Notes: generated from the letters alone by a model not told the origin. A stretch of DNA of 64,000 nt from Thysanoteuthis rhombus (GCA_963457665.1 OY735231.1:41468524-41532523), one strand, 5' to 3'. Numbered from the stretch's first letter, positions 34,350-46,021 are shown. Translations and numbers: made by a program.

Positions 34350-34605
34350 GGGTATATTACTGCAAAAATGAGTGAGGAAAGTAGATCACTACATCTACCT
34401 AGGACAACGAATTTCCATGAAAGCCTCAAGAAAATCTCACTAGTCCTAAAAGTAGGGTATATAACCTCCCGATAGTCGTCTATGGAGCTGAAACATGAAA
34501 CCTAACCAAAAGATTAACCCTCAAACTAAGAAGCATGCAACAATCACAGGAGAGAATCATGCTCAACTTCACATGGAGAGATCAAAAGATAGCACTGTAT
34601 ATTAG
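34350..34605 (+). mobile_element. RTE-type LINE fragment in opposite orientation to its neighbour
   Basis: The plus strand carries VDHYIYLGQRIS-like sequence, then GTCGTCTATGGAGCTGAAAC, AACCAAAAGATTAACCCTCA and GAGAATCATGCTCAACTTCA, the same protein region (YGAETW..TKRLTLKLR..RIMLNFTWRDQ) already present in the minus copy at 33979-34312. Because both pieces cover the same part, they come from two insertions, not from 5' inversion of one. Confidence 0.75.
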
Positions 34606-34625
34606 CAAATATGCAATAATACTTA

Positions 34626-35315
34626 TCTATTCATATAAAAGCCACGTATGCAAATTGATATATTTAATGGATAATTGGTTGGTTTTCCTGTACGAGGCAT
34701 GTTATAACTGATTGATCCATAGAATATGAGATGGAAAAGTTGTGGTAAAAATATGATCGTTGTCATGACAATTATCACGTGAAATCTTTAATGTTGCAAA
34801 GTGCAGGCGACTTAAAGAAATCATTGCTTTAGCGAGAATATACATAAAGAATATTTTATTGACTGAGTGAGCCAGACTCTCTTTCTCCTGACTGTATCCA
34901 ATTTCATCGTGACCAGGCAGGGGTAAGGGGACGGTTGCTAGACAGTTAGAGACGTTTCTGGACAAAAACTCGCAAAAATGTCCAAAAATTATCAAGTGTG
35001 AAAATAACATAAATAATTGTTTATAGTCAAAATGGCTCAAAATTTAGACCTGGCTCATCCAAAAAGTTCATGGTCAAATGCTTTTTAAAAAGGCTAGATC
35101 AATCAAATTAGGCCAAATTTTAATCCTTTTATTTTTTAATCAAATAAATAGTTTTTTTCAAGTTTCCACTAAACAGCTTCTGTCTAGTTATTGATATTGG
35201 AAATAGAATAAGTACTTGGTTAATTAAAAACAAAATACCTGATGAATTAGCTTTATGCTACTTTTTGCCGACCTATACAGAAATAATCTCGTCATTTTCT
35301 ACGGGTATATGCTGG
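34626..35315 (+). mobile_element. Non-autonomous Helitron derivative, copy H2 (690 bp)
   Basis: It begins TCTATTCATATAAAAGCCAC after an A and ends with CTCGTC...ACGGG, then TATATG, CTGG and T. The start aligns base for base with H1 (TCYATYCAYATAAAAGCC) and the end with H1 and H3. It carries about 250 bp more internal sequence than H1. Confidence 0.7.
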
Positions 35316-35507
35316 TAAAAGATAATATAAATGATGATATTTGTTTGTATCCGTGAGCATAAAATGAAAGATACGTCTAATAACATAAGTGTAATCCACA
35401 GAGACTATAATCTGATCTACGTTTTTTGATTTCAGCAGCTTTTCCTTGTGCAAATCAATTATAGATCATGCATTTTAAAGATTGCATCAGGGTTTATGAA
35501 ACTACAC

Positions 35508-35690
35508 GTATACTTTGATTAGTTCGCCTAATTCCATCCAGAATTTCCCGTACTCTTCAAGACAGCACTGCTCAAGGACGTATCGTAATTTAATCAGTTT
35601 TTTTTTCCAGCATATACTCAAATTATATCAATTTGTACAGCAATACCTTAATCTTACTGAATCAAAATTCTCACGAATCAAAACCACACC
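35508..35690. mobile_element. Short palindromic MITE, copy 1
   Basis: The left end GTATACTTTGATTAGTTCG and the right end CACGAATCAAAACCAC are inverted relatives (TTTGATTMGT..G). The left end is nearly identical to that of 54776-54955 (CAGTATACTTTGATTAGTGC). No coding capacity. The general form fits small pogo/Tc1-type MITEs. Confidence 0.5.
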
Positions 35691-35779
35691 GTATGAATTA
35701 TAATGGATCCGTGGATGGTTAATTCAGCGACTGCCTCTATGCTGAATTTACGTCACTCCTATCATGTATACTGTTATAC

Positions 35780-36175
35780 TAATTTGAATATATGGCTTTT
35801 AAATGAAGGTTCAATTTGATAATTCTATGGTTGTATGTCTGTTTTCTCCAATTCTTGTTAAAACCGCAAAGTTATAATTGTTGGTCCATGTGAAATAGAT
35901 TAACAGAGCTAAAAATACAATTAGAGGGCTGTAATAAGATGATATGGGCTATTGTGACATAACAATGAACGTTATAGAGTAGCTGGACATTTGAATTGAA
36001 TTTTTTTTAAATTAAGCGACTGAAAAAGATATCTAATGTTGGAGACTTAAAAAAAAGACTTGAAATTAGGGTGCTTGAATCATTGATAATAAATTAATGA
36101 ATAGAATAGCTTTACGCTCCTCGGAGCCGATCCATACATGAATAACCCCGTCATTTTTTTACGGGTACATGCTAG
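35780..36175 (+). mobile_element. Non-autonomous Helitron derivative, copy H3, 5' end unclear
   Basis: The 3' terminus is the best preserved of the family: CCCGT, T-rich loop, ACGGG (36147-36165), six bases, CTAG (36172-36175), T. Upstream it shares GTCCATGTGAAATAGATTAA and ATAGCTTTACGCTCCTCGGA with H1 and others. The TC start could not be placed with confidence. Confidence 0.65.
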
Positions 36176-36362
36176 TACTTTAATATCACTGATCATCATG
36201 GCCCTTAGGTAGAGTGTTCCTCATTGATTCGGTGATATAATCCACTGCTGAGTCATACCTAAGATCCATTTATAGCCTGCTTATTCAACAGATGCAATAA
36301 CACATTTATGTTTAAAACAGAATTACTATATATTTGAAGAATTGGGTGCTTATCACCTCAGA

Positions 36363-36710
36363 CAGTGGTTCCCAAACATTTTTGAAACACGGCACCCTTA
36401 ACGTACAAATATCTTTTCACGGCGTGAAGTCATAGAAAAATACTGAACAATTGCATTTACGTTCATGTGGTAAGGTGGAAAAAATTATGAATCACGTAAT
36501 TCAAATTCATAAACGAAGTTGTTTCCTTTCTTGATAATCAATTGACGGAGTGATTTGTCATGTGCCAGTTAGATGTCGCTCACTATCATTGTAGCCATGC
36601 ATCCGCGCATTGGATATCGATTGCCAGGAATTAAGAATTTCGACTATAGTGCAGCATCCCAGATAGCTGACTGTGGCGCCCCGGGGAGTCACGATGCTCA
36701 CTTCATGTAT
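36363..36710 (+). mobile_element. hAT-like MITE, right end missing or decayed
   Basis: CAGTGGTTCCCAAACATTTT, then ACACGGCACCCTTAACGTAC is the familiar terminal sequence of many hAT-type non-autonomous elements. Near 36675 GTGGCGCCCCGGGGAGTCAC looks like the matching inner right end, but the final inverted CAGTGGTTCCC is absent. Confidence 0.6.
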
Positions 36711-36826
36711 CACTGACTCACGGGATCAGCTTCAAGACCTTATCACCTTCTCGTTATTATATTGCTTGTCAAGTTAACGAGATCCCATAAATGTTCTATC
36801 AAACTATAGTTCTTCTATTCACATAA

Positions 36827-36827
<1 letters not shown>

Positions 36828-36879
<52 letters not shown>

Positions 36880-36894
36880 GTGTGTGTGTGTGTG
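36828..36894. repeat. Compound (TA)n(TG)n microsatellite
   Basis: About 48 bp TA followed by 18 bp TG. It forms the 3' flank of the minus-strand SINE to its right. Confidence 0.95.
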
Positions 36895-36896
36895 TT

Positions 36897-37112
36897 GTGG
36901 ATATATCCATAGTTCATAATCCAGTAGACGGACTTTGGTCCCCTGTACCGTGTCGTGAGGGCACAAATGTTTTCATGGATGTGTCTTAGGCTTCCTCCAT
37001 CTTGCTCATTATGTTGATTGCTTAGCAGAGCAGCATATGAGGTTTGGTATGCCTCCGCCATGGATTGAACTCAATACCCGCCGAACTGAATGCTAACCCT
37101 GGGGCCACGATG
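36897..37112 (-). mobile_element. tRNA-derived SINE (family H) with microsatellite tail
   Basis: The reverse complement begins near GTGGCCCCAGGGTTAGCATT (box A) and GTATTGAGTTCAATCCATGG (box B with T-loop TTCAATC), then a body of about 150 bp that ends in TATGGATATATCCACAACACA and runs into (CA)n(TA)n. SINE and LINE copies often end in such simple repeats. Only one copy is in this window. Confidence 0.55.
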
Positions 37113-37549
37113 ATCGATTCAAAGATAGATATGTACAAACATGCAATTGTGCACGCACGATGTAAATAGAAAAATCGAGTAAATTCCCTCGAGAATCATA
37201 CAACAAATACAATGTCACTGAATGTATGTTCATTGTTCATTTATCAATCAATTGCCCGGATGCACTTGATGCGAATTTGCTGGAGTTGTGCCCGGACTTG
37301 TATTCCTTGTATTCCTTCCTTCGTCATTCACCGCTGAACAATGCCTCATTGATAAATGCTTCCATGCCTTCTTTTTTGCCAATCATTTGACAAAAGATGG
37401 CCACCATGTTTGTTTAATGGAAGAAGTTTTTTTTTGTTGATGCAGTTTTTTCCTCCTCTGATCTCCAATTGTATTGACATAGGACAAAGTACATTATACA
37501 GAACAAATGCGAGCAAACAAAAAGCAAATCATTTTATAATGATCTAATA

Positions 37550-37600
37550 TTGATGATGATAATGACAATGATGATGATTATTATCATTATCATCATTTTA
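37550..37600. repeat. GAT/ATC triplet palindrome
   Basis: GATGATGATAATGACAATGA is followed by ATTATCATTATCATCAT, a short inverted triplet run. Confidence 0.7.
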
Positions 37601-37664
37601 TTGAAGAAAAATGCAAAAAATAAGAACATTAAAATCAGCAATAGGCTTTTCTACAAACAAGGTA

Positions 37665-38115
37665 TATTCCACTAAATAGGTCCATCGGTTATTAGGACCA
37701 GCCGCACTATGGGACCAATTTTATGAGAGCCAATACAAACGTATATATTCTTTGCTGATTTGTGTCGTTTATTATGACCATTGTGCAATTGATTTGGACC
37801 AAGCAGCGGCACAATCGAACTAACATTTTTCGAAATGAAATCTCATAGAATTACTTAAACATGTTTTTGAGTTCAAAAAACCGGTATCTTTAAAATAGTT
37901 TCTGCTCGTGACACAAGTTAAGTATGAAATAACCGCGTCACGTTTTGGTTGACCAAGTTACCTACCTAGTGACAGTTACTTCTTCGAACGAGTTTTCCAT
38001 AAATATCCTATCATTAAAAAATATTTGCCTTGATCGGTTAATCGGACAAGCCGGTCATTGGGTCCAAAATCGTAAGTCCTGATGCAACCTTGATAACCGG
38101 GATCCACCGTAATAT
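37665..38115 (+). mobile_element. pogo/Tigger-like MITE
   Basis: Left end TAGGTCCATCGGTTATTAGG. Middle TACAAACGTATATATTCTTT, TTTATTATGACCATTGTGCA, TTGGACCAAGCAGCGGCAC. Right part AATCGGACAAGCCGGTCATT and ATAACCGGGATCCACCG. The right end is a diverged inverted form of the left (GGTGGATCCCGGTTAT against GGTCCATCGGTTAT). The pattern of no-gap pairing words is typical of Tigger-type ends. Confidence 0.6.
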
Positions 38116-38141
38116 TAATGTTATCAGTTATTATTTTACCA

Positions 38142-38166
38142 TAGTAGTAGTAGTAGTAGTAGTAGT
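38142..38166. repeat. (AGT)n microsatellite
   Basis: Eight TAG/AGT units. Confidence 0.9.
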
Positions 38167-38224
38167 AAAAAAAAAATAATTGTGAGAATACAAAAATGTC
38201 AAGAGGAAGGGCGACAATAAGGAA

Positions 38225-38456
38225 TCTGTATATGTATCATCGTTGTCCTCATCGAGGGTACCATAGGATTAGGTATACTTGGAAAATTGTTAATAAGACC
38301 AAATTCCCACCTGCAAGGCCTGTCGAAGCTTCGTTCTGAGTATAGTTCATGGTAATTCCCAATGGCTATCCATCTTAGCTTGGCTGAGGGATTCAGTGGA
38401 AGGATTATTTGAAAACACCCCAATGGAGCAGGCCTTGAAATGCAGTGAGTGATCAA
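38225..38456 (-). mobile_element. 5S-rRNA-derived SINE, diverged subfamily
   Basis: On the minus strand GATGGATAGCCATTGGGAAT, TACCATGAAC corresponds to the last third of 5S (GGATGGGTGACCGCCTGGGAATACC). The body CAGAACGAAGCTTCGACAGG followed by CTTATTAACAATTTTCC is shared with the copy at 1440-1640. The rest of the head is hardly recognisable. Confidence 0.5.
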
Positions 38457-38459
38457 CTA

Positions 38460-39025
38460 ATCATTAGGCTTCTACTGACATTATGCAATAACCAGAATAT
38501 ATCTGTACATACATGATTTTCATAATTGATAATTCAGCCTTTGGGATCATTTTTCATTAATTGAGTAATACTTTACGTCTATCTACTGCCAATTTCCCTT
38601 TTTCATTAATTCTAGCTAAATGTTAAAGGGAATCCCTCAAGGAATCAAGCTCTCCCCTCAGAATCCCTAAATATCTTGATACCCCTGATTACGTCTCTGT
38701 TCATATCCCAGAACTGCTCTCCGGTAAAATTCTGTTCATCGATTTTTTCTAATTCTTTGTTAATTTCGCCTTGTAGCTCTGAAACAACTGCACCCACTAT
38801 TTCCGCATTTATACATATTCTGACATACTTCGAAATACGCTTCACTAATAAATGGAAGCAAAAATGTTACGAAAATGTTGAATCCAGTTTCAGTTGTAAT
38901 GATAGAAATAATTAAAAATCCGGTGACACAATGACAGAGCAATGATCGTAAAAAAAGGGTGATAACTCAAGGAGTAAGAATTAAAAGTTATCAATTATTG
39001 CTGAGGCATTGGATATCATTTTCAA
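38460..39025. other. Intergenic DNA, no feature recognised
   Basis: Overlapping frames on both strands (up to 79 codons) have no domain. Confidence 0.45.
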
Positions 39026-39029
39026 AGAC

Positions 39030-39145
39030 TTTGGTTTGACTCGGCGGTGGATTGAACCATGGACTACTTAACCAGAGGCAAGCACTTTACAAGTAGTGTC
39101 ACGTGTTCGATGAGTTCTCTACAACTAAGCCAAGGTGCTATGACG
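39030..39145 (-). mobile_element. tRNA-derived SINE head or tRNA pseudogene (family G)
   Basis: The reverse complement reads CCTTGGCTTAGTTGTAGAGA (box A) and, about 60 bp later, CATGGTTCAATCCACCGCCG (box B). The spacing is longer than in a tRNA. No second copy found. Confidence 0.5.
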
Positions 39146-39447
39146 AGATAAAGAACATTAAAAAATCTACTTGGCAATAAAAAAAACGTCTTCAACAAAA
39201 ATAATGATTGTAATAAAATAATAGTCGTTTTCAATCAATTCATCTCGAATCAGTTGTTTAGTTTATGCGATGAAAACTGTTTCCTTTTGATGGATTAGCT
39301 GCAAGCAGTTCACACGGTACAAGGCAACATCTCTTCCGCTTTCGTTTTCTAAGTAAATATCGAAAAAGGAAGTTTCTTTGCACACGAATAGAAACTGCTT
39401 CGGGATTTGCATTCAATACTCAATTCAAATCGCGCGCAGATATATTA

Positions 39448-39895
39448 CTAAAAACCGTCAACAAAAACTGTCAACAAAGGTTTCTACAGTTTTCAAGCCA
39501 TTCAGGCTTGCTTGACTGGCTGGCTATATATGCACCCCGCGCACAGGCTGCATCAATGGAGCTAGAAGGCTGAACATTTTGGCATTTACACCTTTTTTAC
39601 GCCAAGAAAAACGTTTTTTAAAACAAAATAAAATAATTAATTTTAGAGGGTTTCAATTTGCAATGTACGTTTATATCAAATCGATCCCTAGTTTGTGTCC
39701 AGCAGCATTCACTCTTATATTTTGAAAAATCACTTTTTCAGTGATCACTGCCAAGCAAAAGGCAAGTAACTTATTCATTCATCATCCATTTTCTCCATTT
39801 TTTTTTTGTTGATCACTCCAAACATGGCATTCTGTCAGAAGACACTGGTCATATGATGGTTTCTATTGAGTGACTAACCAAACCTGTTCTTTTCC
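39448..39895 (+). repeat. ~450-bp unnamed interspersed repeat
   Basis: Left end AAACCGTCAACAAAAACTGT, then CAACAAAGGTTTCTACAG. Middle GCACCCCGCGCACAGGCTGC, GGAGCTAGAAGGCTGAA. Right end CATGGCATTCTGTCAGAAG, GGTCATATGATGG, GTGACTAACCAAACCTGTTC. One of the most complete copies. Confidence 0.75.
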
Positions 39896-39899
39896 ATCG

Positions 39900-41335
39900 G
39901 TTATAGGGAAGTTCATATCCAACAGACAGACAAATACGTTGCTCTATGAATTCTCAAACAAGAACACAGTGTATACAAACAATTTACTTATATAATACGC
40001 CACGTGTATGTCTATATTTTCTCTCTGTAATATTTGCCAAAGGAGAGACAACTATTAAATACGAATTGTAGTGTAACCTCCTTTACTAGCGAATTGATGT
40101 CCGAAAGAAAAATAACTTTAATTATATGCAGACGTGTAAATATCTGGCTTCATTCTGGTTGAATGTAAATTAGAAAATGCAAATGTTTCAGAGACGAATG
40201 CAAAATTATTCTAATTCAGTCGCCTTTATTTTTTTCAAACTTAGTAAACCAGTTTTTGAAAATAAAAATTGTGAAGCTGAAGACGGAATGACGCAATCAA
40301 GTGGTATGAGTAAGTTTCACGATCAGCAGTGGTATCCGAGACAATCCTGCTTGTAGAAGGCAGGAGAATGAGAGCAGACAGAGACAGAAACGGGCAGGTA
40401 TGAAGTTGAGTAACCCTCTGAGAGAGTCTGCGAACGAAGAGTGATAGAGAAAAGCTGGTTGCCAAGTCAATTATGGCGCCTCCGCGGTCGGCCAGACTCA
40501 CAGATCGACGGTGATGATAACAACGATGACGACAACGGCGATGATGATGATGATGATGATGATGGGTTCTTTCTGTATCTCTGAGAGGAAAAAGCAGCGT
40601 GCAATTGAGATAAACACAAAAGTCGATATTGTCAGCGGCGGGTGGCCAAGATTATAAGACGGGACAAAAAAAATGCAACCTGAAGACGGCAGACAAAATA
40701 GTTGCAGCGAGGAGATGAATCTTATTTGTCTATATTATTTACATTATTTCAAATTTTACTTATACGAATGGCATTGGAAATTTCTCAGTGTATGAAAAGA
40801 CCGCCTACTGATAAAATACGTTTGCTTGGATTCAGTGGTACAAAAATACTCAACTATATATAATAGGAATAGCAAATACTATTGATATTACAATTGGGAC
40901 AAGTACTCAAGAAGCAAACCTCTGCCGACGCCGTACACAGATTCAAACAAAAAAAATCCTGATGCTGTGAGAAGACGCTATAAAGTTTACTTGCATCTAT
41001 GTTATAGAAAATTCAATCCATTGAATTTGAGATTTCGAACAGGAAAGAAAGCAGAAACCAAAGTTGATCTTGCCAAAAACGGAGGAATTCAATTGGTCCC
41101 CTCTCAGCTGATTGACACAGTGACACAGGAAACAAGGAGATAGGAGAAAAAAGACTCAATAATGTTGGACTGGAAGAAATGAACGGGGAATATTGAATGA
41201 CGTCATAAACCCACCATCTTTGCAGAGGGCCGCCATCTTTGTGCATGAACGCCTACATCCCCGGGATCTTATTTCTTAATGTATTTTTTTTTATGTTCTT
41301 TTTATGTTCTCATTTTTTACGGGTTTATTTATTGA
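39900..41335. other. Intergenic DNA with (GAT)n run
   Basis: A (GAT)n microsatellite lies at about 40538-40564 after a GACGACAACGGC stretch. The 86-codon minus frame at 40241-40501 has no domain. Confidence 0.45.
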
Positions 41336-41339
41336 AGAA

Positions 41340-41715
41340 CGTTGCCCTCAAAGCTGATGAAGGTTTCCATCCTTTTTTACATGTGCATGTTCGTTTGTGT
41401 ATGTGTGTCCCGGTGCTCCTGGCAATACCATTTGGTCTACGGACTTGAAAATCGGCATCAATGCTTCACCAGAGCCCTTCTAAAGAATTTTCTTTGGTCC
41501 TAGGGAGAGCTTTATTTTTGCGTGCTTAATGATAACATCAAGATTCTCCAGAATCAGAAGTTTTTCTACTCTGGATGCTTCCCAGTGCAAAACATCAATG
41601 GTGTCCTAAATAGAATTTATTCTGACCACATTTATTCTTCGATGGAATTCTTTTATGTGAAATTTAATGCTATGGTTGTTCAATTATTTACTGCGATTGC
41701 AAGTGGTACTATCTT
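41340..41715 (+). repeat. ~350-bp unnamed repeat, copy A
   Basis: Blocks in order: GATGAAGGTTTCCATCC, GTCCCGGTGCTCCTGGCAAT, GGTCTACGGACTTGAAAAT, GCTTCACCAGAGCCCTTCTA, GATAACATCAAGATTCTCCA, CCAGTGCAAAACATCAATGG, ATGGTTGTTCAATTATTTAC. The same order recurs at 42710-43050 and, inverted, at 52805-53160. No coding frame spans it, and the family is unknown to me. Confidence 0.6.
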
Positions 41716-41817
41716 TTCTTTTCTTTTTTTTTTTACTTTTCTACATTAGTTGTGTTTGATATCAACATAGAAAGTTTTATATTATAACATACTGGAAGTT
41801 ATTTTATACGATCAAAT

Positions 41818-41818
<1 letters not shown>

Positions 41819-41878
<60 letters not shown>
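41819..41878. repeat. (TA)n microsatellite
   Basis: About 60 bp of uninterrupted TA. Confidence 0.95.
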
Positions 41879-41879
<1 letters not shown>

Positions 41880-42709
41880 GTAACACCTTTCAATGAACAC
41901 CCAGATACTCCACTCTGGACCATGGCAAACGTATAGGGGGCAACACTTTAATCCTCGACAGAGCACATTCCTACTTTGATTCAAGACAAAAGAGCAGGTC
42001 CATACATAAATAATTCTGTAAATAAGGCCTACAAGATATTTGTTATGGTATAACATTTGTAGTTCTGTGTACCATAAAGTTATTTTTCTTACGGACATCA
42101 AGTCAACAGATTCGCCAAGAAGAGTCAATGTATTTACTCTCTTCTGAACTGTGCGAACAAATCATTTTGTTCAACAGAATGTCCACAATGTCCAGCACTG
42201 GTTTAAAGATTTGATAACTTAATTACACAAAAAAATAGATATGTACATTATTTGAAAGTTCAATTCTTCCATCATCAATGTGAAACTCTTATCTTTCATG
42301 TTCTCATTTGCAGATTTTGAATAAAACCAAATAACAATTTTGAAGGAAAAGTATACAGTGCCTTTTGTCTTACAAAGTTTGAATCAATAACAGCAATGAG
42401 TCGACTCTTCAATATACATGATAACAAATATGTATCTCATCAATGATCAATAAGTAGATAGAAAATTTCAAGTAATTGGATCCGTAAAGAATGAACCACG
42501 GAAGACCCAGAATCAGCGCGGGAAAGTGGCTGAATCAGCAGAAGCTTCTGAGAGAAATCCAATAAATAAGCAGGATACGCATCCAATTCAACTTAAGATA
42601 GAATAAAACAACATTAAAACGTCATAAGCATACTTACAAACTTCATTTGTATAAATGAAGAACAGTAGTTACCAAACGTGGTGGGAGGTTCTATTGTTTG
42701 TTTTTTGGG

Positions 42710-43094
42710 GGTTTTTTTATGTGTGTGCGTTTATGTATTCCAGAGCACCTGTACATACAGTTCTGTCTACAGGCTTAAAAAATTGGCATCAGTACTCCAC
42801 TAGACCACTTCTAGACTTTTTTTTTTAATTCTTGGGGAAAAAAGCTTTTCCAACCTTTTTGGTGGCCTTATTTTGCCAGATTTATTAATAACATCTCGAT
42901 TCTCCGACATCTTAAGATGTTTTCCAGTGGTTTTCCACTGCAACTGATGTCATAAGTATTATTCATTCTAACCATGGACTTTTAATTTTTACATGACTTC
43001 AAAATTTGACGCTACAGTTGTTCAATTATTGATTGTGAAGGCGAATTTGTTATCAAATTTTAAAACCGGTGTATGACTTTATGGACACCCTGTA
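42710..43094 (+). repeat. ~350-bp unnamed repeat, copy B, ending in a TIR-like sequence
   Basis: GTCTACAGGCTTAAAAAATT, GTACTCCACTAGACCACTTC, ATAACATCTCGATTCTCCGA and CTACAGTTGTTCAATTATTG align with copy A. The right side continues into ACCGGTGTATGACTTTATGG and ACACCCTGTA. The reverse complement of that end, TACAGGGTGTCCATAAAGTC, resembles terminal inverted repeats of many DNA transposons. No matching left end was found. Confidence 0.55.
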
Positions 43095-44035
43095 GTTAGC
43101 AGTAGAAACAGTCGATTTGACAACTTACAAGTTTATCGCAAGTTTATCTTGCGTGTTGTTGGCAGTGAACCAGCCCAACAGGTCCCACCTCTTTTCAAGG
43201 TTATCACTCTCTTAGACTAGTGGCTAACTGTAACTAGAGAACCCAATATGTCGTACTATTTATTCATTATCATTTATTGGGGGTATTCATCAGGCCAATT
43301 CCATTCCTTCAAGATATCACACTGTGTAGATGTGATTCAATGTGTTGTTTATATTTGATCAAAATCAATTTGCGAGTGAACAATTCGAAACGCTTAACTT
43401 AAAATCAGACAACCACTTTGAAAGACCGCCATTTTGGCTTCATCAAAATCAGCCATTTTGTGTCTCCTAGTTTTAATGATATTCTTAATTGTTAAATAAA
43501 ACAGTTTACTATCGCTACTACTACTTCAACTACTGATGATAGTTAATAAACTACATCACAAGAAAACCGCAACACGTGTAAGTGGACTGCATCACACTTC
43601 AACCTTCTTTTGCTCTAAGTTGTTAATAGCAGCTTGGCAACAGATTATAAAAAACAGAAATTAAGATAAAATCAAAATAACAATGATAATAATGATAGAC
43701 CAATTATGATATGAAATGTAATTTCTTTTGCTAAATTGAATTTTAGATACAATACCAGCCAAATAACATAATTCTAAATTTCAATATCACTTTATGTCTG
43801 TATGACAATGACATACAAGATCAGATGATATATTTTTAACCGGGGGGGGTAGGGTGTTGTCTCCCAAAATATTTAGATCACAAATTCTATTTTCAATTGA
43901 TCACTGAAGCCAAATCGTTGGAAGTCTTGTTGCTGAGAGATTGTGTCGAAAAACATTTCCCGAAACAATTTCTGGAATCTGAGATACATACTGATTGGAA
44001 AAAGTAATATTGCTTAGGAAAAAGAATTCATTCTT
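43095..44035. other. Intergenic DNA, no feature recognised
   Basis: No gene or shared repeat found. Confidence 0.45.
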
Positions 44036-44039
44036 GTCG

Positions 44040-44212
44040 CTCGCAGCCATGCCTGTCAGAGGTTTGGGCTTGCATTTTCAAGCGTGCTGTCGAGATAGGT
44101 CTCCTCCTCAAAGGATTATCGGGATCACCTCAGGAGACTCTGTACATTATTCCAAAATGCTTACAGCACCTGGTATTTCTAGGTCACCCATCTAGGTAGT
44201 TAAGCTTGACTT
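44040..44212 (-). mobile_element. 5S-rRNA-derived SINE, 5'-truncated
   Basis: The reverse complement reads CTACCTAGATGGGTGACCTA, GAAATACCAGGTGCTGTAAGC (last third of 5S), then a body AGTCTCCTGAGGTGATCCCG, ATAATCCTTTGAGGAGGAGA, CCTATCTCGACAGCACGCTT that matches the body of the copies at 22.44 and 63.55 kb. Confidence 0.7.
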
Positions 44213-45400
44213 TAGTGATCGTACGAAAACCGGTGTACATAATGCGATTTGGTCATAACTTATGAAGTAAAGAGATGGTATAACAAAGAAGAAAGAATAA
44301 ATTTGACAACAAGCAAAAGAAAGTACCTTTCAGTACTCGAGTAACAAAAGTGTAGTATATGCTACGGGCCCTGAAATTTCAGGAGCCCTGCGCTAAGTGC
44401 TTGCAAGCTATCGATTCCGATTCCCTGAATCTGCACTTGCTCTTTTACTATATCACTGTACTGCCTTCAATTTGTATGAACGGCTGGGTGTTTAAGGTGT
44501 TTCAATATTCATATGTTTTTTTTTCTAACATGCTACAGGTCTGGCACTGTGTAAATGCGACCCTGAGGCAACAGCTACAACAATTAATTTCTTATCCGTA
44601 AATAGAATTCTTTAAAATCTAAAAGACCAGACAGTGAACTGTAAGTAACATATTTTTAGATTCGCTAGCATCTATAACGGCGATAGCCGTCACTGATTGA
44701 CAACCTGACTGACAAATCGACATAAAAAACGCCTCATACCAACCCCACTCTTTCCATGAATCTAATGTCGTTTCAGTGACATCTTATCATTATGTCATCA
44801 GAACTTGGAATTCTATTTCAATACGCCAGAAGACAAACATGCATCAATTACATGAATTAAATCCTATTTCATTGGGATATTAGCGTTAAATGAATGGCAT
44901 TTAAAGGTGGGAACTTTGAAAGCAATGGCCTCCTAAAGGAAGAGGGCTTTTAAATGCACTAAAGATCGACATAGCACATCTACGGTCTGACTTTCAGGCT
45001 TGTTTTCACAGAAAGATTCTGAGAATGATTCTTCATTAGACATTGATTCTTTTTCTGATTATGCCGCAATCAACGAAACTGAATCCACCAAATTATTTCC
45101 CGCGTTTGGAATAGCGATTTCGGTTAATAGTTCTGAGCGGTCTGAATGAAAACACAATCATGAAGAAAATTTGATTGTTGCTGTCAATTCTAATTTCTGT
45201 GACAAAAAGATGATAAACGATGAAGACAAAAAAAGAAAGAAAGACAGACGGAAAGAAAGAACGACGGAAAGAAAAAACAGAAAGAAAACTAATTGACATT
45301 TTAGATAATGAACCTATTCAAATTACTTGTACCCAGTGCTCTATTATGAAATCCCATTTTCTAGTCAAACTCCTATGACTGGAAAATAAAACTTTTGTTG
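44213..45400. other. Intergenic DNA, purine-rich patch at 45225-45290
   Basis: No gene recognised. Confidence 0.45.
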
Positions 45401-45404
45401 AAGA

Positions 45405-45800
45405 TAGCATCATCATCACCACCGTAATCAGTCTTCGATCGCCCGTCTCGCCATCTCTTATTTTACTGGCCTCGGTTCCGCTTCTAATCTCTGGGGATCC
45501 ATGTTGTGTGTCATGATGTCCATTGGTTTTCTGCTATTCTTGCAACATGACCAGCCCATTGCCATTTGAGTTTCTATGACGTATCAGACCCCTGTTTTTC
45601 CCCTAATATACTCTGCTGTCTTGTTATCTTTCCATGTGATGCTGTACATGATTCTCTCATGTACACATTGCCTGGTTTTCAGTTTATGGGTCAGTCTCTT
45701 GGATAGGTTCCATATTTCAGCACCATAGGTGACTATCAGGAGGATGCATAAGGACTTATGGTATTTTCTTGTACTTGAAGGTTGAGCTTGATCTGCTGAA
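45405..45800 (-). mobile_element. RTE-type LINE 3' end, truncated
   Basis: CATCATCATCACCACCGTAA on plus is the tail. The 3' untranslated and coding remnants (GGATCCATGTTGTGTGTCAT, TTGCAACATGACCAGCCCAT, TTCCATATTTCAGCACCATA) follow the family order up to about 45790. A segment after the tail is deleted. Confidence 0.85.
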
Positions 45801-46021
45801 GGCTATGCATCCTACGGTGACTTCCCATGATTCACAAAATCAAAATTAAGATATCAGGGATTCACAAATGGTCATACATAAGATTCTAACCAATTTATTT
45901 CTTTCGTTTTTCTTTATATTACTGATTGACTGACACACCAAAATATCCTCACCACCTTTTATCTCCTCCTCCTTTACATGTCTGAAAGTGCAAGAGAACT
46001 CGTCTATGTCTGGACCAGGCT

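Noticed and set aside
41170-41260. Short CCGCCATCTTTG-type words repeated near 41.2 and 43.4 kb
   Set aside because: Too short and too diverged to define an element.
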